DNA from: Mesobacillus foraminis
GTDB taxonomy: Bacteria; Bacillota; Bacilli; Bacillales; Cytobacillaceae
Length of the DNA: 64,000 bases
Direction of reading: 5' to 3'
NCBI RefSeq assembly: GCF_004340465.1
Contig: NZ_SLVV01000009.1
Coordinates: forward strand, 62,001 to 126,000
The position numbers and the translations under genes are program-made. The notes beneath the pieces are model-generated. The model saw only the letters and a program-made list of their open reading frames with translations. It was not told where the DNA came from and made no database searches. How positions within the stretch are numbered: the first letter of the stretch is position 1; each line of letters starts with the position of its first letter. Positions 55,085 through 64,000 of this stretch are shown here, one piece after another.

Positions 55085-55570
55085 ATGGAAACAAGAATCG
55101 AGAGAATAAAAAAACAGCTGCATTCGTCCAGCTATAAACTAACGCCGCAGCGTGAAGCAACTGTTCGTGTCTTATTGGAAAATGAGGAAGACCATCTTAG
55201 TGCAGAAGATGTTTACCTTCTGGTCAAGGAAAAATCTCCTGAAATTGGTCTTGCTACAGTATATCGGACTCTTGAATTATTAACTGAACTGAAAATAGTC
55301 GATAAAATTAACTTCGGCGATGGTGTTTCCCGTTACGATCTCCGCCAGGAGGGCGCAGCCCATTTTCACCATCACCTCGTTTGCATAGAATGCGGTGCTG
55401 TCGATGAAATCCAGGAAGATCTTCTTGAGGATGTCGAGGAGATTGTGGAAAGAGACTGGAAATTTAAAATAAAGGATCATCGTCTTACCTTTCATGGCAT
55501 TTGTCACCGCTGCCAGGAAAAAGACAATGATCAACTTGAGGATTTACCCCAAAAAGCAGAACAGGCATAG
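55085..55570 (+). CDS. fur: Ferric uptake regulator Fur
   Basis: Fur represses iron-uptake genes when bound to Fe2+. The 161-residue protein has the winged helix (about 10-85, with LTPQREATVRVLLEN and SPEIGLATVYRTLELL) and a dimerisation/metal domain with AHFHHHLVCIECGAVDEI and CHRCQEK carrying the structural Cys and His pairs. The sequence favours Fur over its paralogues Zur and PerR by position and the HFHHHLVC motif. xerD and yqzK follow, as in B. subtilis. Confidence 0.94.
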   Translation: METRIERIKKQLHSSSYKLTPQREATVRVLLENEEDHLSAEDVYLLVKEKSPEIGLATVYRTLELLTELKIVDKINFGDGVSRYDLRQEGAAHFHHHLVCIECGAVDEIQEDLLEDVEEIVERDWKFKIKDHRLTFHGICHRCQEKDNDQLEDLPQKAEQA

Positions 55571-55577
55571 AAGCCAG

Positions 55578-55607
55578 ACTCTTTCTCCGCGAGAAAGGGT
55601 TTTTTTA
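55578..55607 (+). terminator. Terminator after fur
   Basis: CTTTCTC and GAGAAAG with loop CGC, extended by A:T, C:G and T:G pairs, then seven T. Confidence 0.8.
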
Positions 55608-55704
55608 ATTATTAGGATCTTGTACAGGATGTGCACCTCTTCTAGGTATATTTCTTGTCCAAAATGGCATATCTTGTAGTATTAAGCTACTCGGAGGCCA
55701 TGAA

Positions 55705-55929
55705 ATGAAATTTATCTCAATGATTCTGCATGCATTCAAGGTGTTTATTTTATTCACGGGATGCACAATTTTATTTTACTATGGTATTATGTGGGTTAAC
55801 GAAGAGTACCAGAATTACCATCGGTATGATGAGCCGGAGGGAGCTGCCATAAAAGTTTCGGCGCAAACTTCTGAAGATGAGCCAAGCATGCTCGACCGGT
55901 TAATCCTGTTTTATTTGAATGGGGAGTAA
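55705..55929 (+). CDS. yqzK: YqzK family protein (DUF4227)
   Basis: A 74-residue protein with one membrane helix ([19 protein letters not shown]) and a hydrophilic C-terminal half. It matches the DUF4227/YqzK proteins that stand between fur and xerD in bacilli; function unknown. xerD starts 5 bases after its stop, so the two are one unit. Confidence 0.85.
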   Translation: MKFISMILHAFKVFILFTGCTILFYYGIMWVNEEYQNYHRYDEPEGAAIKVSAQTSEDEPSMLDRLILFYLNGE

Positions 55930-55934
55930 TAGAA

Positions 55935-56828
55935 ATGGAAGAGTGTCTCAAAGATTTTGTTCACTTCTTGATTGTTGAAAAAGGGCTGTCGCGAAATACC
56001 ATCACCTCATACGAACGTGATTTAAAAAGCTACTTAAAGTATATGGAAAAGGTGGAGGGGCTTCAGGACCTGCAGGGTGTCCAGCGGCTTCAGATCGTCC
56101 ACTTCCTTGGCTACCTTAAGGATGGGGGGAAGTCTTCCAGGACGATTGCCAGACATGTGGCTTCAATCCGGTCCTTTCATCAATTTTTATTGCGTGAAAA
56201 AGCAGTCGGGCATGATCCTACTGTCCATATTGAAAGCCCGCAGCTGGAAAGGACTCTTCCCAAGGTACTGAGCCTTGCGGAGGTAGAGATTCTGCTGGAA
56301 TCCCCCAGGCTGGTTGACCATTTTGGCTATAGGGATAAAGCGATGCTGGAACTCCTGTATGCGACTGGCATCAGGGTTAGTGAATTGATTGGACTTAATT
56401 TGGCTGATGTTCATTTGACTATGGGCTTTGTCCGCTGCATCGGCAAAGGGAACAAGGAGAGAATCATTCCAATCGGAAAAACGGCAGCTGCCGCATTGGA
56501 AAAGTATCTTGATAAAGGCCGGCCAAGATTTATGGAAAAGCAGCAAAAGGAGGAAGCCCTTTTCCTGAACCTTCATGGCAAGAGGCTGACAAGGCAGGGC
56601 TTTTGGAAAATCTTAAAGCGCCTGGCAAAGGATGCTGGCATTCAAAAGGAACTGACACCTCATACCCTGAGGCATTCCTTTGCCACCCATTTGCTGGAGA
56701 ATGGGGCGGATTTGCGTGCCGTTCAGGAAATGCTTGGCCATGCGGATATCTCAACAACCCAGATTTATACGCATGTGACAAAAACAAGGTTGAAGGATGT
56801 TTACAGCCAGTTCCATCCGCGAGCTTAG
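55935..56828 (+). CDS. xerD: Site-specific tyrosine recombinase XerD
   Basis: XerD acts with XerC at dif to resolve chromosome dimers. The 297-residue protein has an N-terminal SAM-like DNA-binding domain (1-95) and a catalytic domain with Arg in [12 protein letters not shown], the HxxR motif in [14 protein letters not shown], His in [15 protein letters not shown] and the Tyr nucleophile in that last motif. It has no fusion or truncation. It is called ripX in older B. subtilis usage. Confidence 0.96.
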   Translation: MEECLKDFVHFLIVEKGLSRNTITSYERDLKSYLKYMEKVEGLQDLQGVQRLQIVHFLGYLKDGGKSSRTIARHVASIRSFHQFLLREKAVGHDPTVHIESPQLERTLPKVLSLAEVEILLESPRLVDHFGYRDKAMLELLYATGIRVSELIGLNLADVHLTMGFVRCIGKGNKERIIPIGKTAAAALEKYLDKGRPRFMEKQQKEEALFLNLHGKRLTRQGFWKILKRLAKDAGIQKELTPHTLRHSFATHLLENGADLRAVQEMLGHADISTTQIYTHVTKTRLKDVYSQFHPRA

Positions 56829-56939
56829 GAGTTTGCCAGATTTAAAAGACATGTCATCAGGAGAAGCGGGGACCGGATAGCTGGAAAAATGGCTCTTTGG
56901 TTATCCATAAATAGTTTCCTTGCAAGAAAGAATACGCCC

Positions 56940-56985
56940 AAGAAAAAGCTGTCTGGTTCTGGCAGCTTTTTCTTGTTTTTTCAGA
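56940..56985 (+). terminator. Terminator after xerD
   Basis: AAGAAAAAGCTG and CAGCTTTTTCTT form a 12-bp stem with an 11-base loop, then T. Confidence 0.85.
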
Positions 56986-57008
56986 GTGGAATTTAGTAAA
57001 ATATAGAT

Positions 57009-57022
57009 GTCAGACTTCTGAC
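57009..57022 (+). promoter_or_regulatory. Small palindrome before deoB, possible operator
   Basis: GTCAGA, CT, TCTGAC is a perfect 6-bp inverted repeat about 90 bases before deoB. No known regulator consensus is assigned. Confidence 0.3.
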
Positions 57023-57114
57023 TTTTAAGAAAGGTGATCGGGGTTATTAATTGGAAAAAAGGGTAAAATACCTAGAGCATTTTATGTGAGCGTATCCAAA
57101 AAGGAGGAAACACG

Positions 57115-58296
57115 ATGTCATATACATATAAAAGGGTGTTTTTAATCGTCATGGATTCCGTGGGGATTGGGGAAGCGCCCGATGCCGAGAAGTTCGGTGA
57201 CAAGGGGGCCGATACTTTTGGGCATATTGCGGAAAAGATGGATGGCTTGAACATGCCTAATATGGCCAGGCTTGGGCTGAGCAATATCAGGGAAATCAAA
57301 GGTATCCAAAAGGCGGAAAAACCGTTGGCCTTTTATACGAAAATGCAGGAAGCGTCCAACGGAAAGGATACAATGACTGGGCATTGGGAAATCATGGGCC
57401 TTAATATCCAAACGCCTTTCCAGGTATTTCCGGAGGGTTTCCCGGATGAACTTATATCCGAATTGGAGACACGGACCGGGAGAAAGGTTATAGGAAACAA
57501 GCCGGCAAGCGGTACGGAAATTCTTGATGAGCTTGGCGGGGAACATATGAAAACTGGAGCCATGATTGTTTATACATCAGCAGATTCAGTCTTGCAGATT
57601 GCTGCACACGAAGAAATCATTCCCTTGCAGGAGCTTTATGAAATCTGCAAAATTGCAAGGGAGCTGACACTTGATGAGAAGTATATGGTAGGAAGGGTCA
57701 TTGCCCGCCCATTCCTAGGCCAGCCGGGGGATTTTAAGCGCACTTCTAACCGTCATGATTACGCCCTGAAGCCGTTTGGGCGCACGGTCATGAATGAACT
57801 GAAGGATGCAGGTTATGATGTCATTTCCATCGGGAAAATTGCCGACATTTATGACGGGGAGGGAGTAACAGAATCCCTGCGGACCGTCTCCAATATGGAT
57901 GGCATGGATAAGCTGGTTCAAACACTTGATCAAGATTTCACTGGACTCAGCTTTTTGAACCTGGTTGATTTTGACGCTCTGTATGGTCATCGCCGTGATC
58001 CGCTGGGCTATGGCAAGGCGTTGGAGGAATACGATGAAAGGCTCACTGAGGTCATGGGAAAATTAAAGGAAGATGATCTTCTGATTATCACTGCCGATCA
58101 TGGGAATGATCCGGTCCACCATGGAACAGATCATACACGCGAATTCGTTCCGCTCCTGGTCTATTCAAAAGGGAACGCTAAAGGCAAAGAGCTTCCATTA
58201 CGCCAGACATTTGCGGATGTTGGGGCAACGGTAGCGGATAATTTTCAGGTGAAAATGCCTGAACATGGCACAAGTTTCTTATCTGAAATGAAATAG
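57115..58296 (+). CDS. deoB: Phosphopentomutase
   Basis: DeoB (Drm) interconverts ribose-1- and ribose-5-phosphate, salvaging the sugar of nucleosides. The 393-residue alkaline-phosphatase-superfamily enzyme has the metal motifs [26 protein letters not shown] (catalytic Thr) and [18 protein letters not shown]. An aaaggagg site precedes the ATG. It leads an operon with punA and pdp, which produce its substrates. Confidence 0.97.
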   Translation: MSYTYKRVFLIVMDSVGIGEAPDAEKFGDKGADTFGHIAEKMDGLNMPNMARLGLSNIREIKGIQKAEKPLAFYTKMQEASNGKDTMTGHWEIMGLNIQTPFQVFPEGFPDELISELETRTGRKVIGNKPASGTEILDELGGEHMKTGAMIVYTSADSVLQIAAHEEIIPLQELYEICKIARELTLDEKYMVGRVIARPFLGQPGDFKRTSNRHDYALKPFGRTVMNELKDAGYDVISIGKIADIYDGEGVTESLRTVSNMDGMDKLVQTLDQDFTGLSFLNLVDFDALYGHRRDPLGYGKALEEYDERLTEVMGKLKEDDLLIITADHGNDPVHHGTDHTREFVPLLVYSKGNAKGKELPLRQTFADVGATVADNFQVKMPEHGTSFLSEMK

Positions 58297-58311
58297 TTAT
58301 GAGGTGGAGAA

Positions 58312-59136
58312 ATGGATAGAGGAAAAATCAAAAACTCAGCATTGTTCTTGAAAGAAAAATTCAGCCAACAGCCTAAAATTGGACTTATTTTGGGATCCGG
58401 ACTGGGGATCCTAGCCGAAGAAATTGAAAACCCGGTGAAAATCCCTTATGGAGAAATTCCGGATTTTCCCGTTTCAACAGTGGAAGGGCATGCGGGACAG
58501 CTAGTGTTCGGCAGCCTGCATGGAGTCAGTGTCGTTGCGATGCAGGGCCGGTTCCATTTTTACGAAGGATACACCATGGATAAGGTCACCTTCCCTGTCC
58601 GGGTAATGAAAGAGCTGGGAATAGAGTCGCTGATCGTTACAAATGCTGCAGGCGGTGTAAATGAAAGTTTTTCACCCGGAGATCTAATGCTCATTTCCGA
58701 TCATATCAATAATATGGGGACAAACCCGTTGATTGGCCCAAATGATGCGGAGCTGGGACCTCGTTTTCCTGACTTAAGCGAAGCATATTCAAGGGAATTG
58801 AGAAAAACAGCCAAAGAGGTTGCCAAGTCCTTGCAAATCAATGTGCAGGAAGGGGTATATGTGGGCAACACAGGCCCTGTATATGAAACTCCGGCGGAGA
58901 TTCGCATGCTTCGGTCATTGGGCGGAGATGCAGTAGGGATGTCTACTGTTCCGGAGGTAATCGTTGCCAGACACTCAGGGATGAACGTTCTGGGTATTTC
59001 ATGCATTTCCAATATGGCAGCCGGGATCCTTGACCAGCCGCTTTCCCACGACGAGGTCATCGAAACAACGGAAAAAGTAAAGGCAACTTTCCTCCGCTAT
59101 GTAAAAGAGCTTGTAAAAGAAATTGGCAAAGCTTAA
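58312..59136 (+). CDS. punA: Purine nucleoside phosphorylase
   Basis: PunA (PupG) splits purine nucleosides with phosphate into base and ribose-1-phosphate. The 274-residue protein has the phosphate motif [11 protein letters not shown] near residue 30, [12 protein letters not shown], and the purine site [17 protein letters not shown]. It starts 15 bases after deoB and 34 bases before pdp. Confidence 0.96.
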   Translation: MDRGKIKNSALFLKEKFSQQPKIGLILGSGLGILAEEIENPVKIPYGEIPDFPVSTVEGHAGQLVFGSLHGVSVVAMQGRFHFYEGYTMDKVTFPVRVMKELGIESLIVTNAAGGVNESFSPGDLMLISDHINNMGTNPLIGPNDAELGPRFPDLSEAYSRELRKTAKEVAKSLQINVQEGVYVGNTGPVYETPAEIRMLRSLGGDAVGMSTVPEVIVARHSGMNVLGISCISNMAAGILDQPLSHDEVIETTEKVKATFLRYVKELVKEIGKA

Positions 59137-59170
59137 GGATCGTCAAATACTTAGGTAAGTGGTGATTATG

Positions 59171-60475
59171 ATGAGAATGGTGGATTTAATAGAGAAGAAA
59201 AGGGATGGCTTTGAGCTGTCAGCAGCAGAGATAGACTTTATCATCAAGGGCTATACAGATAATTCCATTCCTGATTACCAGATAAGCGCCTTGACAATGG
59301 CGATCTATTTTAAAGGGATGTCTGAAAGAGAACGGGCTGATTTAACGATGGCAATGGTTAAATCGGGAGATCAAATTGATCTAGCAAGGATTGAAGGCAT
59401 AAAGGTAGATAAACATTCTACAGGAGGAGTGGGGGATACAACAACTTTGGTGCTTGGTCCTCTTGTCGCCGCTGTAGGAGTTCCTGTAGCAAAAATGTCA
59501 GGTCGTGGACTTGGGCATACAGGGGGAACCATTGATAAGCTGGAAGCAGTCAAAGGCTTCCATGTTGAAATCGATAATGAACAGTTCATTCACCTGGTGA
59601 ACAAAAACAAATTAGCTGTCATAGGGCAGAGCGGGAACCTCACACCTGCGGATAAAAAGCTATACGCACTTCGTGATGTAACGGCAACTGTGGACAGCAT
59701 CCCGCTGATAGCCAGTTCCATTATGAGCAAAAAAATAGCAGCAGGAGCAGATGCAATTGTCCTTGATGTAAAAACAGGCGCCGGCGCATTCATGAAAACG
59801 CTGGAGGACTCCCGGGAACTGGCAAAGGCAATGGTACGGATTGGGAATAATGTTGGCAGAAGGACGATGGCAGTTATTTCTGATATGAGCCAGCCGCTGG
59901 GATATGCGATCGGAAATGCCCTTGAAGTCCAGGAAGCCATTGATACGTTAAAGGGGCAAGGTCCCGAAGATCTTACCGAGCTTTGCCTGACACTCGGCAG
60001 TCATATGGTCTACCTGGCTGGCAAGGCGAATACGCTGGAAGAGGCCAGAAACTTGCTTGAAAAAGCAATCCAGGACGGTTCTGCATTGGAAGCATTCAGG
60101 GTTTTCCTTAGCTCCCAAGGTGGAGACGCTTCCATAGTGGATGACCCAGCAAGGCTTCCGCAGGCGAAATACAAGTACGAGCTTGAAGCAAAGGAATCCG
60201 GCTATCTTTCAGAGATGGTTGCCGATGAAATAGGTACCGCCGCCATGCTTCTTGGAGCAGGAAGGGCAACGAAGGACTCTCAAATTGACTTGGCTGTCGG
60301 CCTGGTCCTTAGAAAGAAAATAGGGGACAAGGTGGAAAAAGGGGAGTCACTGCTTACCATCCACAGCAATTTTGAAAATGTTGACCATGTAAAAGAACTG
60401 CTTTATAAAAACTTAAAGCTCACCAAGAACCAGGTGAATGCCCCCACATTAGTACACGGTGAGATAACAGAATAG
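59171..60475 (+). CDS. pdp: Pyrimidine-nucleoside phosphorylase
   Basis: Pdp splits uridine, thymidine and deoxyuridine with phosphate. The 434-residue protein has the phosphorylase signature [18 protein letters not shown] and [17 protein letters not shown], then [19 protein letters not shown]. The ATG at 59171 gives the family start [13 protein letters not shown] 59168 and GTG 59159 are weaker. In B. subtilis pdp is in another operon, with dra and nupC; here it completes a deoB-punA-pdp salvage unit. Confidence 0.95.
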   Translation: MRMVDLIEKKRDGFELSAAEIDFIIKGYTDNSIPDYQISALTMAIYFKGMSERERADLTMAMVKSGDQIDLARIEGIKVDKHSTGGVGDTTTLVLGPLVAAVGVPVAKMSGRGLGHTGGTIDKLEAVKGFHVEIDNEQFIHLVNKNKLAVIGQSGNLTPADKKLYALRDVTATVDSIPLIASSIMSKKIAAGADAIVLDVKTGAGAFMKTLEDSRELAKAMVRIGNNVGRRTMAVISDMSQPLGYAIGNALEVQEAIDTLKGQGPEDLTELCLTLGSHMVYLAGKANTLEEARNLLEKAIQDGSALEAFRVFLSSQGGDASIVDDPARLPQAKYKYELEAKESGYLSEMVADEIGTAAMLLGAGRATKDSQIDLAVGLVLRKKIGDKVEKGESLLTIHSNFENVDHVKELLYKNLKLTKNQVNAPTLVHGEITE

Positions 60476-60502
60476 TACATGCAGAAATGCCTGCCAAGAA
60501 GG

Positions 60503-60538
60503 AAGAAGCTGAGATGAACTCTCTGCTTCTTTTTTTTT
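60503..60538 (+). terminator. Terminator of the deoB-punA-pdp operon
   Basis: AAGAAGC and GCTTCTT with inner GAG and CTC, followed by eight or more T. Confidence 0.85.
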
Positions 60539-60550
60539 GATTATTTAGCT

Positions 60551-60579
60551 GTATAAAAATGGTATACGTGGAAAAAATA
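60551..60579 (+). promoter_or_regulatory. Sigma-F-like promoter of dacF
   Basis: GTATA, 14 bases, GGAAAAAATA. The -10 region matches the sigma-F consensus (GGHNANAHTR) fully; the spacing is one base short. dacF is a sigma-F gene in B. subtilis. Confidence 0.5.
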
Positions 60580-60608
60580 GAACTTATAAAGATAGGAGGG
60601 TTATGGCC

Positions 60609-61781
60609 ATGAGACGCAAATGTTTGTTTAGTCTGATGATCGTTTCATTTTTTATTACATCGCTATTTTCGACCAGTACGCTGGCGAATGAAGGCAGAGC
60701 TCAGCTTGCCGATGAGTCTAGCTCAGCGATATTGATAGAACGGGATACAGGCAGGATACTGTATGAGAAAAACAGCAATGAAAAGCTTCCGCCGGCAAGC
60801 ATGACCAAGATTATGACGATGCTTCTGATCATGGAAGCTCTCGACGAGGGCAGGCTAAAGTTTGACGAAAAGGTTCGTACAAGTGAATACGCTGCTTCTA
60901 TGGGAGGATCTCAGATTTTCCTTGAACCAGGAGAAGAAATGACAGTGGAAGAAATGCTCAAAGGAATTGCTATTGGTTCAGGGAATGATGCCTCTGTTGC
61001 TATGGCAGAAAGATTAGCAGGTTCTGAGGAAGAGTTCGTTAAAATGATGAATGCAAAAGTAAAGGAACTCGGGCTAAAGAATACCACTTTTAAAAACCCG
61101 ACCGGACTTCCGACAACCGAACATTACAGTACGGCTCATGATATGGCATTAATGGCTAAGGAGTTGTTGAAATACGAAAAGATCACTCAGTTTACAGGGA
61201 AATATGAAGATTATCTCCGAGAAGATACAGATGAAAAGTTCTGGCTGGTCAATACCAACCGTCTGGTTAGATTCTATCCAGGGGTAGATGGGCTTAAGAC
61301 TGGTTTTACAAATCAGGCAAAGTATTGCTTAACGGCTACCGCCCAAAAGGACGGGATGAGAGTAATAACTGTTGTGTTTGGCGCCCCAACATCCAAATCA
61401 AGAAATGCCCAGGTTACAAAAATGCTTGATTACGCATTTAGTCAGTATCAGTCACACCCAATGTTTAAAAAAGGGCATTCCGTTGGAAGTGTACCTGTCA
61501 GCAAAGGAAAGGAAAAGCGGATAGAGGCCGTAACCTCTGAGCGGATTTCCCTGCTGACCAAAAAAGGGGAAAGCATAGACAATGTGGAACAGAAAATCAC
61601 CATGAAGAAGAGCTTGAAAGCCCCAATTCAAAAAGGGGATGAAGTAGGGACTCTAAGGCTGATCCAGGACGGAAAAACAATGGTTGAATCGCAGCTTGTA
61701 GCGAGCAAAGCAGTCAATGAGGCAAACTGGTGGCAGCTGTATAAGAGAGCCTTTGGCATGTTTTCAAGAGCAGGGCAGTAA
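60609..61781 (+). CDS. dacF: D-alanyl-D-alanine carboxypeptidase DacF
   Basis: DacF is a sporulation penicillin-binding protein that trims peptides of spore peptidoglycan. The 390-residue precursor has a signal peptide (CLFSLMIVSFFITSLFS, cut after ANEG region), the active-site tetrad PASMTKIM, the SGN triad in SGNDAS and the KTG motif in VDGLKTGFT. The C-terminal domain ends with an amphipathic helix. I use ATG 60609, 8 bases from ggaggg; ATG 60603 overlaps it. It precedes the spoIIA operon, as in B. subtilis. Confidence 0.94.
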   Translation: MRRKCLFSLMIVSFFITSLFSTSTLANEGRAQLADESSSAILIERDTGRILYEKNSNEKLPPASMTKIMTMLLIMEALDEGRLKFDEKVRTSEYAASMGGSQIFLEPGEEMTVEEMLKGIAIGSGNDASVAMAERLAGSEEEFVKMMNAKVKELGLKNTTFKNPTGLPTTEHYSTAHDMALMAKELLKYEKITQFTGKYEDYLREDTDEKFWLVNTNRLVRFYPGVDGLKTGFTNQAKYCLTATAQKDGMRVITVVFGAPTSKSRNAQVTKMLDYAFSQYQSHPMFKKGHSVGSVPVSKGKEKRIEAVTSERISLLTKKGESIDNVEQKITMKKSLKAPIQKGDEVGTLRLIQDGKTMVESQLVASKAVNEANWWQLYKRAFGMFSRAGQ

Positions 61782-61803
61782 TTATGTTTCCATTCCTGAA
61801 TGA

Positions 61804-61885
61804 TGTCGAAATCTCAAGGTAAGGTAAAATCTTTTGGCGAAAGGCCACTAGTTTTGTCCAGAAGGAAGGAATTGACTGGATGAAA
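61804..61885 (+). promoter_or_regulatory. Spo0A boxes and sigma-H promoter of the spoIIA operon
   Basis: TGTCGAA (61804-61810) is a perfect Spo0A box and TGGCGAA (61835-61841) fits the looser TGNCGAA form. GAAGGAATT, 12 bases, GGCGAAA (61865-61892) matches sigma-H. This is the expected control of the first forespore operon by Spo0A~P and sigma-H. Confidence 0.65.
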
Positions 61886-61928
61886 GGCGAAAAGGACTCA
61901 CTATACCAGATAAGGAGGCAATGGACTA

Positions 61929-62279
61929 GTGAGTCTTAACATTAATATGGAAGTAAGAGATGAAGTATTATGCATCCGTCTAACTGGGGAATTGGACCAC
62001 CACGCTGCCGATGAACTGCGCGCAAAGGCTACAAAGGCTCTGGAAGATCCCAATGTCCGCCATATCGTCCTTAATCTAGAAAACTTAACTTTTATGGACA
62101 GTTCAGGTCTAGGAGTAATTTTAGGAAGATATAAACAAATCAAGCAGCTGCATGGGGAAATGATCGTTTGTGCAATTTCACCGCCAATCAAGAGGCTATT
62201 CGATATGTCAGGCCTGTTTAAAATTGTTCGCCTGGAGCCTACAGAAGAATTTGCCTTAGAAAGTTTGGGGGTTGCATAG
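61929..62279 (+). CDS. spoIIAA: Anti-anti-sigma factor SpoIIAA
   Basis: SpoIIAA binds SpoIIAB and frees sigma-F; its activity depends on dephosphorylation of a serine. The 116-residue STAS-domain protein has the conserved [13 protein letters not shown] and the phosphorylated Ser58 in FMDSSGLGV. The start is GTG after aaggagg. It leads spoIIAB by 1 base. Confidence 0.97.
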   Translation: MSLNINMEVRDEVLCIRLTGELDHHAADELRAKATKALEDPNVRHIVLNLENLTFMDSSGLGVILGRYKQIKQLHGEMIVCAISPPIKRLFDMSGLFKIVRLEPTEEFALESLGVA

Positions 62280-62280
62280 C

Positions 62281-62721
62281 ATGAGGAATGAAATGAATCT
62301 TCAATTTAGCGCCTTAAGCCAGAACGAATCATTTGCCCGCGTAACTGTAGCTGCATTTATTGCTCAGCTTGATCCAACAATGGATGAACTTACCGAAATT
62401 AAAACAGTGGTTTCTGAGGCAGTTACCAATTCAATCATACATGGATATGATGGCAAGCCTGACGGCAAGGTGTTTATTTCCGTTTTGCTTGAGGAATCTG
62501 CCGTAGAGTTAGTGATCAGGGATGAAGGGGTTGGCATAAAGGATATTGATGAAGCACGCCAGCCATTATACACTTCAAAACCGGAGCTTGAAAGATCTGG
62601 TATGGGTTTTACGATTATGGAAAATTTTATGGACGAAGTCGAGGTTCGGTCAGAACCGGGTTTTGGAACCGAGGTACGTTTGAGGAAGCACTTATTAAAA
62701 AGCAAAGCACTGTGCAATTAA
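62281..62721 (+). CDS. spoIIAB: Anti-sigma-F factor and kinase SpoIIAB
   Basis: SpoIIAB sequesters sigma-F and phosphorylates SpoIIAA. The 146-residue GHKL ATPase has [13 protein letters not shown] (N box), [13 protein letters not shown] (G1) and [17 protein letters not shown] (G2). The ATG at 62281 is the family start; a TTG three codons before overlaps the spoIIAA stop. Confidence 0.97.
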   Translation: MRNEMNLQFSALSQNESFARVTVAAFIAQLDPTMDELTEIKTVVSEAVTNSIIHGYDGKPDGKVFISVLLEESAVELVIRDEGVGIKDIDEARQPLYTSKPELERSGMGFTIMENFMDEVEVRSEPGFGTEVRLRKHLLKSKALCN

Positions 62722-62733
62722 GGAGCCCTGCTT

Positions 62734-63492
62734 ATGGATGTCGAAGTGAAGAACGATAGCAGTCAAGCCTATTTGAAGGACCATGAAGTGAAGGAACTGA
62801 TTAAGCGCAGCCATGAAGGGGACCAGGAAGCGAGAGATCTGATCGTCCAGAAAAATATGCGCCTTGTCTGGTCGGTGGTCCAGCGCTTCCTGAATCGCGG
62901 CTACGAGCCGGATGATTTGTTTCAGATAGGAAGCATCGGTCTCCTTAAATCGGTTGATAAATTTGACCTTTCTTATGATGTTAAGTTCTCTACCTATGCT
63001 GTCCCAATGATTATCGGGGAAATACAACGCTTTATCAGAGATGATGGCACCGTAAAGGTAAGCCGGTCCCTAAAAGAAATGGCAAATAAAATCCGCAAGG
63101 CAAAGGATGAACTGTCAAAGACTCTTGGAAGGATACCGACAGTGAATGAATTGGCTGAGTCGCTGCAGCTATCCCCGGAGGAAATAATCCTTGCCCAGGA
63201 AGCAAGCCGGACTCCATCTTCCATCCATGAAACCGTCTATGAAAATGATGGTGATCCGATCACCCTTCTTGATCAAATTGACAATGGCGAGGAGGGGCGA
63301 TGGTTCGACAAAATTGCCCTTAAAGAAGCAATAAGGGAGCTTGATGAAAGGGAACGACTTATTGTCTACCTCCGCTATTACAAGGACCAAACACAGTCAG
63401 AGGTAGCTGAAAGGCTTGGGATATCCCAGGTTCAGGTATCTCGTCTGGAAAAGAAAATACTTCAGCAAATGAAAACCCGTATGGATCAATGA
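62734..63492 (+). CDS. sigF: Forespore sigma factor sigma-F
   Basis: Sigma-F is the first forespore-specific sigma factor. The 252-residue protein has region 2 (LIVQKNMRLVWSVVQRFLNR, then DDLFQIGSIGLLKSVDKFD), region 3 and region 4 with the helix-turn-helix EVAERLGISQVQVSRLE near residue 230. It follows spoIIAB by 12 bases in the normal spoIIA order. In B. subtilis spoVA genes come next; here a repeat element follows instead, within the window. Confidence 0.98.
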   Translation: MDVEVKNDSSQAYLKDHEVKELIKRSHEGDQEARDLIVQKNMRLVWSVVQRFLNRGYEPDDLFQIGSIGLLKSVDKFDLSYDVKFSTYAVPMIIGEIQRFIRDDGTVKVSRSLKEMANKIRKAKDELSKTLGRIPTVNELAESLQLSPEEIILAQEASRTPSSIHETVYENDGDPITLLDQIDNGEEGRWFDKIALKEAIRELDERERLIVYLRYYKDQTQSEVAERLGISQVQVSRLEKKILQQMKTRMDQ

Positions 63493-63499
63493 TCCATGT

Positions 63500-63983
63500 C
63501 AGACTGTAGACAACTCGACGAAAATCGAGAATGTCACAGTCTTTTTTATGTGTGTTTATGAGTGAGGACTGTTGACTTCCGTTCCAGGCATTTCACTTTC
63601 CGCGGGGCGGGCGGAGAGCTTCCTCGTCGCACTGCTCCTGCGGAGTCTCACCTGTCCCGCTGCTCCTGCGGAGTCTCACCTGTCCCGCTGCCCACAGGAG
63701 TCTTCACGTCTACAATAAGTAAAAAACATATATGCGCAACCCAAGGAAACCACCGAGTGTAAATTGGCAGGTGCAAAAGAAAAGCATTCCATGCGTTGGA
63801 CACCCCTAAGGGAACTTAAAAAATTGTCCTTGCAGGCGATGCCTACTTACATTGCATTGGAACCTAAAAAGATGGCCAATTTGACATGGCAGCTCCGATA
63901 ATGCCTAACCTAATGTAAAAACTCAATAAAAGTTCAAAAGGGATTCGGAATGGAACCTTTCAGAACCCTTTTGTCTACAACTG
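63500..63983. repeat. Palindromic repeat element, copy 2, downstream of sigF
   Basis: A 484-bp non-coding element. Termini are CAGACTGTAGACA (63500-63512) and its inverted relative TGTCTACAACTG (63972-63983). Going inward it has the same parts as copy 1 in the same order: a left hairpin AGACTGTAGACA ... TGTCACAGTCT with T, a GC-rich core (63570-63708, again with TTTCCGCGGGGCGGGCGG) and a right palindrome (63936-63972). The core holds a perfect 28-bp tandem duplication (63633-63660 and 63661-63688). It is longer than copy 1 mainly in the middle. Confidence 0.8.
63633..63688 (+). repeat. Perfect 28-bp tandem repeat inside the repeat element
   Basis: Two adjacent identical 28-base units, starting TGCTCCTGCGGAGTCTCACC. 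Copy 1 of the element has one related unit only, so this is a local duplication. Confidence 0.9.
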
Positions 63984-64000
63984 GCATGGGTCAAAGATCC

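Noticed and set aside
57054-57090. A 12-codon TTG-started frame before deoB as a leader peptide
   Set aside because: The ribosome site is weak and no attenuator-like structure is seen.

Overview
The window is a 64 kb stretch of chromosome from an endospore-forming Bacillaceae bacterium (Firmicutes). The evidence is a complete set of sporulation genes (spoIVB, spo0A, spoIIM, dacF, spoIIAA-spoIIAB-sigF, mciZ) and a gene order that follows the B. subtilis accC-to-sigF segment almost gene by gene. It is not B. subtilis itself. It carries methylmalonyl-CoA mutase genes (mutA, mutB, meaB), a CheW paralogue, a CDGSH protein and an endonuclease Q-type protein. It also lacks several B. subtilis neighbours, such as ptb beside bcd. 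No tRNA, rRNA, prophage, transposase or CRISPR array is visible. Most genes are ordinary core genes.

Layout. (1) 1-10.7 kb, rightward housekeeping run: the end of accC, an Asp23-family gene, nusB, folD, xseA, xseB, ispA, dxs, the yqxC rRNA methyltransferase, argR and recN. (2) 10.8-14.7 kb, sporulation control: spoIVB and spo0A, with a spo0A upstream region carrying Spo0A boxes and a sigma-H promoter, then small genes (yycC-like, yqiK, yqzF). (3) 14.8-24.1 kb, branched-chain keto-acid catabolism: the sigma-54 activator bkdR, then bcd-buk-lpdV-bkdAA-bkdAB-bkdB behind a -24/-12 promoter. (4) 24.2-34.1 kb, propionyl/methylmalonyl-CoA metabolism: mutA-mutB-meaB and, further on, epimerase and acyl-CoA carboxylase beta chain, with brxB, yqjA, an L,D-transpeptidase and prli42 between. 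Blocks 3 and 4 together would take valine and isoleucine carbon to succinyl-CoA.

(5) 34.2-45.6 kb, mixed: a tripeptidase, cheW, an azoreductase, polY1, gndA and zwf (convergent, separated by a palindromic repeat element), rnz, proC behind a T-box riboswitch with a probable proline specifier, an SDR and yqzH. (6) 45.7-54.2 kb: the LexA-controlled polY2-yolD pair, a CDGSH protein, yqkB, a lipoprotein, yqkD, a probable forespore small protein, yqkE, a GrpB protein, yqkF, mciZ, nudF and the endoQ-like gene. (7) 54.3-64 kb: spoIIM, fur, yqzK, xerD, deoB-punA-pdp, dacF and the spoIIA operon, ending in a second copy of the repeat element.

The most unusual structure is this repeat element (39641-40074 and 63500-63983). 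It has short terminal inverted repeats, a terminator-like hairpin made by one terminus, a GC-rich core and a terminal palindrome, and it has no coding capacity. Other points of interest are small genes easily missed by automatic calling (prli42, mciZ, a yycC-like gene, a 44-codon gene behind a sigma-G-like promoter), a GC-rich structured block before spo0A, and a long hairpin between folD and xseA.
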